DNA of 64,000 bases. Origin: Chloroflexi bacterium bin125. Its GTDB lineage: Bacteria > Chloroflexota > Dehalococcoidia > Bin125. Positions within the stretch are counted from its first letter, which is position 1. Every line of letters starts with the position of its first letter. The stretch covers positions 62,001 through 126,000 of the forward strand of contig MPNM01000005.1 of the NCBI GenBank assembly GCA_002239025.1, in the 5' to 3' direction. Both the position numbers and the translations under genes were made by a program. Below the pieces are notes generated by a model. It saw only the letters and a list, made by a program, of their open reading frames with translations, ran no database searches and was not told the DNA's origin. This document shows positions 8,663-17,055 of this stretch, in pieces.

Positions 8663-9835
8663 CTATTCCGTCATCTGCGCCACTTCAAAGTCGCGCAGAT
8701 CGAGCGACTGTGCCTGCGTCAGCACGACTCCCAGAAGGCGCGACGACCCGAGCAACAGTCGCGCTCGCACCAGTTCCTCTTCCGAGACGTCGGCTCGCGC
8801 CATCAAGACCACGCCGGCCGCCGCAGGCGCAACGTTGAGCGTGGAATCGTCTTCGAGGGAATCGGTGAGCAGCAAGACATAGCCGTTGGGACGAACAGCG
8901 CGGAGAGCTGCGCGCAGAATCATCTCGGACCGGTCAACCACACTCCATGGCGCTCCGGCCAGCCAGTTCGGAGGAGTTGAGTAGCTCAATTCGAACGCTG
9001 GACGCCGACTATCGAGCCAGATCACGGGATTCCCGCGGGCCGCGAGCGTTTGCGCGGCCTGAATCAGTGTCGAGGTGACCGCCGAGGCGTCATCAAGCGG
9101 CGTAAGCGCTATCACTCCGGAGAGAGGATTGAGGGCATTGGCGATTAAGACGGCGTCATCCCGGGCCAATCCGCGCTCCAGGGTGCCCGAGACCGTCAGC
9201 CCGGACGACTGTTGCGGTGCCTGACCTGCAATCTGCTCGGCTTCTGCAGAGACCACCGCCAGCGGTTTGAGACCGATGCGGCCCAGCCGGCCGAGAGCTG
9301 TTGATGGACCACTCGACTGCCGCGCGAATACCCAGGCGAATGCGAGCCCTGCGGTCAGGCCAATCGCCGAGGCCCACGCCGCTGTCCATCCGGTCGCAGG
9401 GGCTACTTTGCGTGCGCCCGGTCGGACCAGACCGAGCAGGTCGAGTCCTGCTTCGTCGCCGTACCGGACATGTGCCTCATCCACCGCGGCGTGCGCCAGC
9501 GACAAGGCCAGTGCCTCAGCGTCCGACTGCCGCGATGCTCTGACCGTGACACGAATCAGCGTGTCAGTCACATTGACGGCCACGCCGTCAAGCTCTGGCA
9601 GGCCGTCTTCGCTCGCCAGCATGCCCGATGTCGCCGACTCCTGGACGGAGCGCTCCATGACCAGGGCCGCATACTCCGACGGCGTCCGACCTTCCCGCGC
9701 CCACAGGTGGACATCGGCGTCCCAGGCGACGACGGACGACTGAGATGCAATCACCGCGATTAGCGCAGCCACAACCGCCGCCAGGATTGGCAGCCACCAG
9801 GCAAACCCATTGCGCAACGCCAGGGACCAAGTCAC
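8663..9835 (-). CDS. Wzz/BY-kinase-like membrane protein with degenerate P-loop
   Basis: 390 residues from a GTG start. A transmembrane helix at about 12-31 and a second at about 151-170 bracket a periplasmic/extracellular segment, the layout of polysaccharide chain-length regulators (Wzz). The C-terminal half follows the bacterial tyrosine-kinase ATPase fold: GVIALTPLDDASAVTST aligns with the Walker A strand and loop, and PVIWLDSRRPAF with the Walker A' strand. The GK(S/T) of the P-loop is missing (DASAVTST), although Asp275 of the A' motif remains. There is no C-terminal Tyr cluster. It is probably non-catalytic; a role in exopolysaccharide assembly is inference, since no polysaccharide genes are adjacent. 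Confidence 0.65.
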   Translation of the reverse strand: MTWSLALRNGFAWWLPILAAVVAALIAVIASQSSVVAWDADVHLWAREGRTPSEYAALVMERSVQESATSGMLASEDGLPELDGVAVNVTDTLIRVTVRASRQSDAEALALSLAHAAVDEAHVRYGDEAGLDLLGLVRPGARKVAPATGWTAAWASAIGLTAGLAFAWVFARQSSGPSTALGRLGRIGLKPLAVVSAEAEQIAGQAPQQSSGLTVSGTLERGLARDDAVLIANALNPLSGVIALTPLDDASAVTSTLIQAAQTLAARGNPVIWLDSRRPAFELSYSTPPNWLAGAPWSVVDRSEMILRAALRAVRPNGYVLLLTDSLEDDSTLNVAPAAAGVVLMARADVSEEELVRARLLLGSSRLLGVVLTQAQSLDLRDFEVAQMTE

Positions 9836-10194
9836 GGGATCGAGTGTATCTGGGGAGTCCGAATGGGAGTCGCTCGATGAATGGATTCTCCAGCACTTTC
9901 ACAGGGTGATGACGTTCGAGTCGATCAACTCGCATTGGGCTGGATCGCATACCAATCGAAACTCTTGGCTTCACTTCGCCACTCCCGCGCTTGTCGCGGG
10001 AATCTCGCCGATTACACCTCAGCCCAAGCGCACCGAGTTAGTGCAGGCGACCAGGAGGGCTGCCTCGACTCGGCCACCCGGCGTGAAGCAGGAAGCGATC
10101 GGCAGGAGACGTACCAGATGGTTAGCTGCGTCCCCGTAACGCCAAACGAGATTCTGTAACGTTGACCGCGAATGTTCTCAAGTAATCTCGTGCA
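9836..10194. other. Intergenic region with one short palindromic repeat
   Basis: 359 bp between a minus-strand and a plus-strand gene, so it should contain two divergent promoters. The only structure seen is the palindromic repeat at 9980-10010. Short reading frames here have no recognisable similarity and no good ribosome-binding site, so they are not called. No confident -35/-10 pair was identified. Confidence 0.5.
9980..10010. repeat. Short palindromic repeat (CCCGCGC...GCGGG type)
   Basis: Reads CACTCCCGCGCTTGTCGCGGG then AATCTCGCCG. The CCCGCG/CGCGGG arms form a hairpin. The same family occurs at 42037-42070, 42151-42186, 45130-45163, 45249-45277 and, as a variant, at 58276-58396. Confidence 0.75.
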
Positions 10195-13100
10195 ATGCGA
10201 AATGGGCAATCCTGGCAAGTACGGCGAATCGAGCGCCTGGGCCTATTGATCATGTTTCTGCTGGCATTGTTGTTAGCAATGGCCACTCAGGTGACGCCGG
10301 TCCTGTCAGGTGAAACACGCATCCACCTCGACGTGCATGTTGATCCTTCGTATCCGGAGATCGAGCAGCTTCTACAACAGGCAGGCTTCGAGATTGAGCT
10401 ATCTGTGCCCGAACTGGGACGCTGGCAGGGTTGGCTTCCGTCGCACATGTTGGACGAGTTGCGCAACCTGGACGGTGTCATTTCGGCCGAGAGTCCGCAG
10501 TACGGCAGTTTCGCCTCCGGCAGCGCTCTGACCGAAGGTGACGAAGCGCTGCACGCCGCGTCAGCTCGGACCAGGTTCAATGTCGACGGCTCCGGCATTC
10601 GCGTCGCGGTGATCTCTGATGGCATCGTCGGGCTACAACAGGCCCAGCGGGCCGGCGAAGCGCCCAAGCTGACTGAGGCTCGGGCCTTCGGCGCCGGCAG
10701 TCTAAATCGCGGCCAAGAGGGCACCGTGATGATCGAGATCGTTCATGATCTCGCGCCGGGCGCGGCGATTTCATTCGCCGCCGTCACAACCGACCTCGAC
10801 CACATCGCCGCCGTTAACCACTACGCCCAACGAGTCGACATCATCGTCGACGATGTTTCCTACGCGTTCCCGGCCGACCAACGCAGCGACGTATCAGTCA
10901 ACACCACGAGAGCATTGCGTCATCCCGAATGGCCGCTCAGGTTGTACGTCACCGCCGCTGGTAACTGGGCGGAGTCGCATTGGGCCGGCGAATGGCGTCC
11001 CGGAAACGACGGCCTAATGATCGGCCTCGCCAATCCTGGAGCGACTCATCGCTTCAATGGCGCCACCGGGGCGGGCATGTTGTACGGGGCCGGCAATGCG
11101 TTCACTGTCGAACCGGAATCTCACATCCGCCTGGCGCTCTTCTGGGATGACGAATGGGGACGCTCGACGAATGATTACAACCTCTACTTGATGTCGGGGG
11201 TTGGGACGATTCTCGCTTCAAGCGAGACCACGCAGGGCATTGGGGCAAACAGCCACATGCCTCGCGAACACCTGGAGTATGTCCACGAGGGCGAAGCCAT
11301 GGAGTTGTACGTTGTGATTCAGAATCACAACAACGATGCCGAGCCCGTTTCGTTCGATCTCTTCGCCTTCCATGCTGCCGGCGTACAGCTGAGATTGCAC
11401 CACCGCACACCGACGGGCAGCATCCTGGCCCAATCCGACGCGCAAGATGCTCTCACTGTCGGCGCTGTCAACGTCGGCCGCGACACCGTCGCTCCGTACT
11501 CAAGCCGTGGACCGACTGTCAATGGCGCATCCAAGCCCGACTTGATCGCCGTTGACCGGGTGACAGTCTCGGACACCACTCACTTCGCTCCCAGATTTTC
11601 TGGATCCTCGGCCGCCGCTCCCCATGTCGCAGGGGTCGCCGCATTGTTGCTCGAGGCGCAACCGGCGCTACTAGCCGCAGACGGGGGCACTGCCCGTCTG
11701 GAACGACGTCTGATCCGTGACTTGTTGATCGACACTGCGCAAGACCTCCCACCTGAGGGTCACGATCCGGCCTCCGGAGCTGGGTTGATTAACGCCGACG
11801 CCGCGATCGAGGCAGCGACCAGTCGGATCGCAGTGATCACGTCCAACGCCGACCGCGGACCTGGCACGCTTCGAGAGGCGCTGGACGGAGATGCGACGAT
11901 CATCCTGTTCCAGTCCAATGGCCCCAATCGCACTATTCGGCTGGAGTCGCCGTTGCCACTCCTTCAAGGCGGACTGACCATTGATGGTCGCGCCTGGACA
12001 CTGAATGCGTCCGAGGTTGATGTCGGCATTCGACTTGGCGATGAGACGGAAATCTGGGGACTGACCGTGCGCGGTGCGAACGACGTTGGCATCTCGGTCG
12101 AGGGCGATGAATGTCAACTCAACAAGATCACGGTGGACGCAAACGAGGTCGGCATCAGGATTGCTGGTGAACGGGCGACGATTGACGGCGCGATGGTGCT
12201 TAACGGCCGTACGCATGGCATCGAGATCATCGACGGTGCGTCGGCCTCCATCTCTGCCAGCATGATCGAGTCCAATCGCGGCGCCGGTGTCCGGATCTTC
12301 CCGAATGCCGGCGATGTGAACATCGGTCCGCCGGGTGAACCGCCCGCGCCGACACTGGCAAGCAGTCTGCAGCTTCCCGTCGGACAACTTGACTCAACGT
12401 TCCCTCTACCTCGAAGCGGACTCAGTCACTCGATCAACGGCACCGTCAGTATCGACGGACTGCCAGCGCCGACTGATACGACTATCAATCTCTATCTCGA
12501 TCGCCGGCTGGCGGCGTCGGTCGCAGTTGACGAATCTGCGCGGTTCGTCGCGACTGCGACCGGGCCCGGAACCGAACTACGCTTCGCAGTCGATGGAGTA
12601 CCGATCGAGCATCGAGTCGAGTTCCAGGCAGGAATGGAGACATCAATCATCCTTCGTGCGGTCAGCCGAGACACCTTGCAAGCCGCCGATCGCTACGGCG
12701 ATCACCTGACCGGAGCGAACCTCTTCCGCAACAATCTGGCCGGAGTCATGATCATGCCGTCGGTTGGATCACCGGCGGGAACGCGGTTCGTCTGGGGCAA
12801 CTTGATGCAGCGCAACCGGCTGAACATTGAATCGGACCTTGCTCAGCCGGTGATCGACGGGTTGACCTGGAGCGCGTCCGGCCTCAGTGTCAGCGGCGAG
12901 GCCAGCGGCGCGGCCCTCGTCCACCTCTACGCCGGTCCTCCAGCCACCAGGCGATACGCGGCATCGACCACCGTCGTCAACGGTCGCTTTGATTTTGAGC
13001 ACGTCAGTGTCGACCTGATGGCCTCGGAGTTCTCGGTGATCGCGCACTCGGCAGAGGGACAAGCGAGCGCAGAAAGCGACGTGCATCGCGAGCCTCCGGC

Positions 13101-13620
13101 TGGCGCCATCACCAGCATCACGCCTGACACCGGCTTTATCGAAGGTGGCGAGGCGGTACAGATCTGCGGTGTCGGCATCTCGACCGATACCTCCTCGCCC
13201 CGCGTCTGGTTTGGCAATCTATCCGCACGGGTCGACTTCTGGTCGGGCGAGTGCGTTGGTGTCACGACTCCGCAGTCAACTGCCGGACTTACTGACATTG
13301 CCTTGCTTCTCGGCGGGGCTCGGCCGATCATCGCTACTGATGCGTTCGAGTATCGAACCGTGCGCGTTGTGCGCCTGCATCAGGGTTGGAACTTTGTCAC
13401 CTGGTCGGGTCCCGACACCCGAGTCACCAGTGCTTTCGCCTCGCTGGCCGGAGTGACGCTCCGCGCCTACGCATGGGATGTCGATGCTCAGAAGTGGCAG
13501 GTATTCGCGACAGACCTGCCGCCGCAAATCAACAGCCTGCGCAGTGTCAGCCACGATCAGCCGTTGTGGATCTTCCTGGAGACGCCCGATGTTGATTGGT
13601 CTCAGCCAGCCCCCGACTGA
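10195..13620 (+). CDS. Secreted subtilisin-fold (S8-like) protease with beta-helix and IPT domains
   Basis: 1141 residues. The N-terminal signal/anchor covers about 15-38. A peptidase S8-like domain spans about 130-535, with Asp142 in VISDG, the oxyanion Asn257 in AAGN and the nucleophile Ser472 in GSSAAAPHVAG. Where S8 enzymes have His in HGT, this reads QEGT with Glu175, and a DD pair (219-220) follows in IIVDDVSY. A right-handed beta-helix region starts near LREALDG (about 560), an IPT/TIG-like domain lies near 985-1060, and the last 85 residues form a GWNFVTW-type module of unknown role. Exported and probably surface-exposed. If active, the triad would be non-standard. Confidence 0.83.
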   Translation: MRNGQSWQVRRIERLGLLIMFLLALLLAMATQVTPVLSGETRIHLDVHVDPSYPEIEQLLQQAGFEIELSVPELGRWQGWLPSHMLDELRNLDGVISAESPQYGSFASGSALTEGDEALHAASARTRFNVDGSGIRVAVISDGIVGLQQAQRAGEAPKLTEARAFGAGSLNRGQEGTVMIEIVHDLAPGAAISFAAVTTDLDHIAAVNHYAQRVDIIVDDVSYAFPADQRSDVSVNTTRALRHPEWPLRLYVTAAGNWAESHWAGEWRPGNDGLMIGLANPGATHRFNGATGAGMLYGAGNAFTVEPESHIRLALFWDDEWGRSTNDYNLYLMSGVGTILASSETTQGIGANSHMPREHLEYVHEGEAMELYVVIQNHNNDAEPVSFDLFAFHAAGVQLRLHHRTPTGSILAQSDAQDALTVGAVNVGRDTVAPYSSRGPTVNGASKPDLIAVDRVTVSDTTHFAPRFSGSSAAAPHVAGVAALLLEAQPALLAADGGTARLERRLIRDLLIDTAQDLPPEGHDPASGAGLINADAAIEAATSRIAVITSNADRGPGTLREALDGDATIILFQSNGPNRTIRLESPLPLLQGGLTIDGRAWTLNASEVDVGIRLGDETEIWGLTVRGANDVGISVEGDECQLNKITVDANEVGIRIAGERATIDGAMVLNGRTHGIEIIDGASASISASMIESNRGAGVRIFPNAGDVNIGPPGEPPAPTLASSLQLPVGQLDSTFPLPRSGLSHSINGTVSIDGLPAPTDTTINLYLDRRLAASVAVDESARFVATATGPGTELRFAVDGVPIEHRVEFQAGMETSIILRAVSRDTLQAADRYGDHLTGANLFRNNLAGVMIMPSVGSPAGTRFVWGNLMQRNRLNIESDLAQPVIDGLTWSASGLSVSGEASGAALVHLYAGPPATRRYAASTTVVNGRFDFEHVSVDLMASEFSVIAHSAEGQASAESDVHREPPAGAITSITPDTGFIEGGEAVQICGVGISTDTSSPRVWFGNLSARVDFWSGECVGVTTPQSTAGLTDIALLLGGARPIIATDAFEYRTVRVVRLHQGWNFVTWSGPDTRVTSAFASLAGVTLRAYAWDVDAQKWQVFATDLPPQINSLRSVSHDQPLWIFLETPDVDWSQPAPD

Positions 13621-13704
13621 TTGCGACCCGCCACTCGCTATCATCAAGTCGAATCATCAAGACGAATTGTATGAACAGCTCACCCCCGCCGAGAGGACTT
13701 GAAG

Positions 13705-14541
13705 ATGACTATTGCGAAGTTTGACCAACCACAGGCCGGCGTCGATCTGGGATCAGCCACCATCGTGGTCGATGACACCGCGCTGAATGACTACTACGAA
13801 GGTCTCGAGCTTGACCTGCCTCAAGGCGCCGACACTGCTCCATCGATGGTTGCAGCGAACGCCGACCTCTCGACTCGTATGCACTACGCCAATGACTTCG
13901 GCAACCTCTGGCTACGCCAGGAGTGGGATTTCCGCAAGCCGCTCAAGCCGGGCGCCAGCTACGAAGCGTCTGCTCGCTCGCTCGACATCTACGAACGACG
14001 CGACCGCAGCGTCATCCTGACCGAAACGGTCCTCAAGGATGAGGCAGGCGATGTCGCCGTCGTCCAGCGTCATCACCAGTCATTCGTTCTCTACCAGAGC
14101 GAAGGCGAGGTCACGCTCAGGGATCCCTCAAAGAAAGAGGGAGCGAAAAGCTACTCGCTGCCCGAGGGTGAAGCATTCGGGCCACTGATGCGCACGATCT
14201 CACTTGAAATGTGCGGCTCGTTCTTCCACGGCAACAAGAACTACCACACCGACAAGGAAGCGTCGGAGGAGCTCGGCTTCACCGATGTCGTCGTCGGCGG
14301 CAAAATGACCATGTCGCTGATTGGCGAACTGCTTGATCAGCGATTTGGTGACGCCTGGAAGTCCTCGGGCAAGCTGCTGGTCAAGTTCGCCAACATCGTC
14401 TGGCCCAACGAGACCGTCGCGGTCAAGGGCGTCCTGCAAGGCGTCAACGAAGAAGATCCCGAGCGCCGCAACATCGCCTGCTGGGTCGAGAAGGACAACG
14501 GCGTCGTCGCTGTGGTCGCCGAAGGCAGCCTCAAGCTCTAG
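13705..14541 (+). CDS. MaoC-family double hot-dog acyl-CoA hydratase-like protein
   Basis: About 278 residues with two hot-dog halves. The C-terminal half has FFHGNKNYHTDKEASEELGF followed by VVGGKMTMSLIGELL, equivalent to the hydratase-2 motif in which the catalytic pair is Asp and His; here Asn stands where Asp is usual (GNxNYHTD), so activity is uncertain. The ATG at 13705 is favoured over the TTG two codons earlier because GAGAGGA lies 7 nt upstream. It lies 23 bp upstream of the MoaD/ThiS-like gene and is probably co-transcribed with it. The substrate is unknown. Confidence 0.82.
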   Translation: MTIAKFDQPQAGVDLGSATIVVDDTALNDYYEGLELDLPQGADTAPSMVAANADLSTRMHYANDFGNLWLRQEWDFRKPLKPGASYEASARSLDIYERRDRSVILTETVLKDEAGDVAVVQRHHQSFVLYQSEGEVTLRDPSKKEGAKSYSLPEGEAFGPLMRTISLEMCGSFFHGNKNYHTDKEASEELGFTDVVVGGKMTMSLIGELLDQRFGDAWKSSGKLLVKFANIVWPNETVAVKGVLQGVNEEDPERRNIACWVEKDNGVVAVVAEGSLKL

Positions 14542-14564
14542 TTTCCGACAACCGCGGAGACGCC

Positions 14565-14843
14565 ATGACAGCCGATGTCACCGTCTTCGTCCCGATCGGC
14601 ATGAGACCGCTCACCGGCGGTCAACGAACCGTGCGCGTTACAGGCCGCACGGTCCGAGAGGTCGTCGTCGACCTCGAACGCAACTATCCCGGCTTCCATG
14701 AATCGTTGATTGAACAGGATCGACTGCGCCGCGGCCTGACCGTCGCGGTCAACAGCGTCGAACAGCCCCTCGGTCTGTTGGCCAAAGTCCCACCAGACGC
14801 TGAGGTCCACATCCTCCCTGCAATGGCCGGCGGAGCCCGCTAG
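14565..14843 (+). CDS. MoaD/ThiS-family ubiquitin-like sulfur-carrier protein
   Basis: 92 residues with a beta-grasp pattern: TVRVTGRTVREVVVDLERNYPGF, then GLTVAVNS, and the C-terminal PPDAEVHILPAMAGGAR. Carriers of this family end in Gly-Gly, which is adenylated and thiocarboxylated. This one has Gly-Gly followed by Ala-Arg, so the tail would need trimming or the protein works differently. GGAG lies 6 nt before the ATG. It overlaps the convergent small gene by 4 bp. The molybdenum hydroxylase gene 2.2 kb downstream makes a molybdopterin link possible, but no moa or thi genes are adjacent. Confidence 0.8.
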   Translation: MTADVTVFVPIGMRPLTGGQRTVRVTGRTVREVVVDLERNYPGFHESLIEQDRLRRGLTVAVNSVEQPLGLLAKVPPDAEVHILPAMAGGAR

Positions 14844-15172
14844 AGAACAATCATCAACAGGGCAATGACGCCCACCGCGAGCGCCAGCGCGGCAAGAAAA
14901 ATCGTGGTGTGGCGATTGGCCCTTCGTTCGGCGTTCGCATCGGCTTGAGCGAACCGAGCATTCATTTCTGCAAATTGAACTCTGTTCCTTGAATCCGATT
15001 CGGCGAATCGGGCATCGAGGCGCTGCTCCATCGTCTCGAGCCGCTCCTTCGAGACGACCGTCTCGCTCAGCTCCTTGTCCAATGACGTAGACAATTCAAG
15101 GCCGTCCGCTGCATCAGTCACCTTCGCTCTGACGAAGGCGTCCCGAACGCGCCGCACATTGATGATCGCCAC
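14840..15172 (-). CDS. Small coiled-coil protein with C-terminal TM helix (DUF1640-like, paralogue 1)
   Basis: 110 residues from a GTG start with GAGGAAG about 6 nt upstream. The N-terminal MAIINVRRVRDAFV motif and an acidic helix are followed by a heptad-like stretch (ARFAESDSRNRVQFAEMNARFAQAD) and a single C-terminal transmembrane helix (FLAALALAVGVIALLMIVL). The architecture matches the DUF1640/CCDC90-like family and is shared with the genes at 21579 and 55784. Function unknown; membrane-anchored oligomerisation is inferred. Confidence 0.72.
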   Translation of the reverse strand: MAIINVRRVRDAFVRAKVTDAADGLELSTSLDKELSETVVSKERLETMEQRLDARFAESDSRNRVQFAEMNARFAQADANAERRANRHTTIFLAALALAVGVIALLMIVL

Positions 15173-15365
15173 GTTGCTTCCTCACCCGGATTCACATTCT
15201 AGGCCGCTGACGACAGGTGCCTTCCTACAAGGATGTTCATCCTAACTGCGATTGCGTTTGCTATGTGAAACACCGGTCGTACTTGACTGCAAACGCCGCT
15301 CTCCTCAAGATACGTAAGTTCGCATTCTCTAGTGCGAACACTTCCCGTATCTCATGGAGAACGAC

Positions 15366-16442
15366 ATGCATGTTTCGCCGACGTTCGAGATCAGCTTTAG
15401 CAGATTGCTGGTCTCGGCGATTGCTCTGGTCGTCGCCGGGTTGGGAGTTTGGCTAGCCATCGACCTGGCACTGAGCCACGGAACTTGCAGCACCCACCAC
15501 GAATACCGCGTCTACGACGGCACCCATGACGGAGATCGCGATGGAGTCGGCTGCGAGACGCTGCCCGAACCGCCTGGCGGCCCACCTTCATCTTCCTCGT
15601 CTTCTTCGTCTTCATCTTCGACACAATCTGCAACCGGTGGCGATTACGACCGAGACAACTGGAGCTTCAACTCCACGTCAGCTCGGGCTGCGCTGATGTG
15701 TGATTCTTCTGAGCACGTCGACCACATCGTCGCCCTGAAAGAGGCCTATGACTCCGGTGCGGCAACTTGGACGAACACGCGCAAGTCTCAGTTTGCCAAC
15801 GATCAGGAGAATCTCTGGTGTCTCGATGCATCGGTGAACATCAGCAAGTCCGATCATGACCTGGCGGAATGGAGCGGTGGCACCTGCGAACAACGCAAGC
15901 ACATCGCGGCCGTCACCCGCACCATCAAGGCGAAGTACAGCCTGAGCACTGACGCTGCCGAAGCCAACGCCAACAACGTGGCGCTGTCCGCGCAATGCAG
16001 CACATCGACACGTACCGAGTCGACAACAGCTTCCGACTCGTCAACGTCTACGAGTCAGTCGACGCCTTCTCAACCGACACCTGCAGACCCGCAAACCGTG
16101 GATGATCCTGGAGATCCGTTCCCGGTCGGCCGGATTGTCGCGCGGCGTCTTGCGAGTGGAAGCACCGAGTTTGGCTATCGCGTTGAAGACGGAGAGCTCG
16201 TTCTACCGAGCAAGCGGTTCTTCCCCACTTCCGCGAGAGTGGGACGGTGGCTCAACTCGACTCCGATCAAAGTGGATGACGTGGGGATCGGAAGGATTAG
16301 CGCCCGCCTACTCAAGAGCGGACGAATCGAGTTCTCGTTTGTGCCAACGGGTGGCGAGCGGTTCTTGCCAAAGGGCAGATACTTCCCTGTGAGCAGCGAC
16401 GGTCGCTGGTTGAGAAGCACGTTGATCGACATTGACTCTTGA
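15366..16442 (+). CDS. Secreted HNH (DUF1524-like) nuclease with Ser-rich linker and duplicated C-terminal domain
   Basis: About 358 residues. The ATG at 15366 has GGAGA 5-6 nt upstream and is preferred to the one at 15354. A signal/anchor helix (LLVSAIALVVAGLGVWLAIDLAL) precedes an excalibur-like motif DGDRDGVGCE and a run of about 11 Ser. A DUF1524/GmrSD-type HNH nuclease region follows, with EHVDHIVALKEAYDSGA, FANDQENLWCLD and NISKSDHDLAEW carrying the metal-binding His/Asn/Asp residues. After a Ser/Thr/Pro linker, the last about 105 residues form the same two-part domain found at the end of the PPC protein at 542-3187. An extracellular nuclease role is inferred. Confidence 0.82.
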   Translation: MHVSPTFEISFSRLLVSAIALVVAGLGVWLAIDLALSHGTCSTHHEYRVYDGTHDGDRDGVGCETLPEPPGGPPSSSSSSSSSSSTQSATGGDYDRDNWSFNSTSARAALMCDSSEHVDHIVALKEAYDSGAATWTNTRKSQFANDQENLWCLDASVNISKSDHDLAEWSGGTCEQRKHIAAVTRTIKAKYSLSTDAAEANANNVALSAQCSTSTRTESTTASDSSTSTSQSTPSQPTPADPQTVDDPGDPFPVGRIVARRLASGSTEFGYRVEDGELVLPSKRFFPTSARVGRWLNSTPIKVDDVGIGRISARLLKSGRIEFSFVPTGGERFLPKGRYFPVSSDGRWLRSTLIDIDS

Positions 16443-16491
16443 CCGATCATGACGCGAAGTCAGTCACTACAAAGCAGTTTGGGTCAGACAA

Positions 16492-16926
16492 GTGATTCAA
16501 CAACTATGGACGCTTCTCGTCGTTGTAGGCCTGGGCATCGCCGTGCTGGTTGCCGCATGTAGCGACAACAGCCCGATGAGTTGCCCGGACGGAATGGAAG
16601 CGTACACATCGTTCAACTACTACTTCGGACAGGAGAAAAGCGACGGCAGTGTTGTCAACGATGCCGAGTGGTCTGAGTTCCTCGCCAACGTTGTCACTCC
16701 GAGATTTCCCGACGGGCTGACCGTCTTTGATGCTCAGGGGCAGTGGCTCGATACCGACGCCGACCGGCTCTACCGCGAGGGGACGAAAGTCTTGAACATC
16801 CTCGTGCCGTCCGAGGCAACGGCCGACGCCAAGCGGACACTCGACGAGATTGCCGATGTCTATGTGGAGCGCTTCGAACAGCAGGCCGTGTTCAAGACCT
16901 CCGTTTCTGCCTGTGCTGGGTTCTGA
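16492..16926 (+). CDS. DUF3574 lipoprotein
   Basis: 144 residues from a GTG start. The hydrophobic leader ends in a lipobox LVAAC, so the mature protein should be lipid-anchored at Cys23. The body (YTSFNYYFGQEKSDGSVVNDAEWSEFL, PRFPDGLTVFDAQGQW, STRVLNIL-like KVLNILVP) matches the DUF3574 family. Function unknown. It lies 50 bp after the secreted nuclease on the same strand, so the two exported proteins may be co-expressed. Confidence 0.85.
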   Translation: MIQQLWTLLVVVGLGIAVLVAACSDNSPMSCPDGMEAYTSFNYYFGQEKSDGSVVNDAEWSEFLANVVTPRFPDGLTVFDAQGQWLDTDADRLYREGTKVLNILVPSEATADAKRTLDEIADVYVERFEQQAVFKTSVSACAGF

Positions 16927-17055
16927 GCGAGTCCGCTCGGTTTCATGTTGTTTTCCAACTGGAAACTCTCAGACAGGTGGAATCGGCGATGCTGAATCGG
17001 CCTGAGACCCAATATCCTGTCAGCGACAGTCAGACTAACCACGGAGGAGCCGCCG

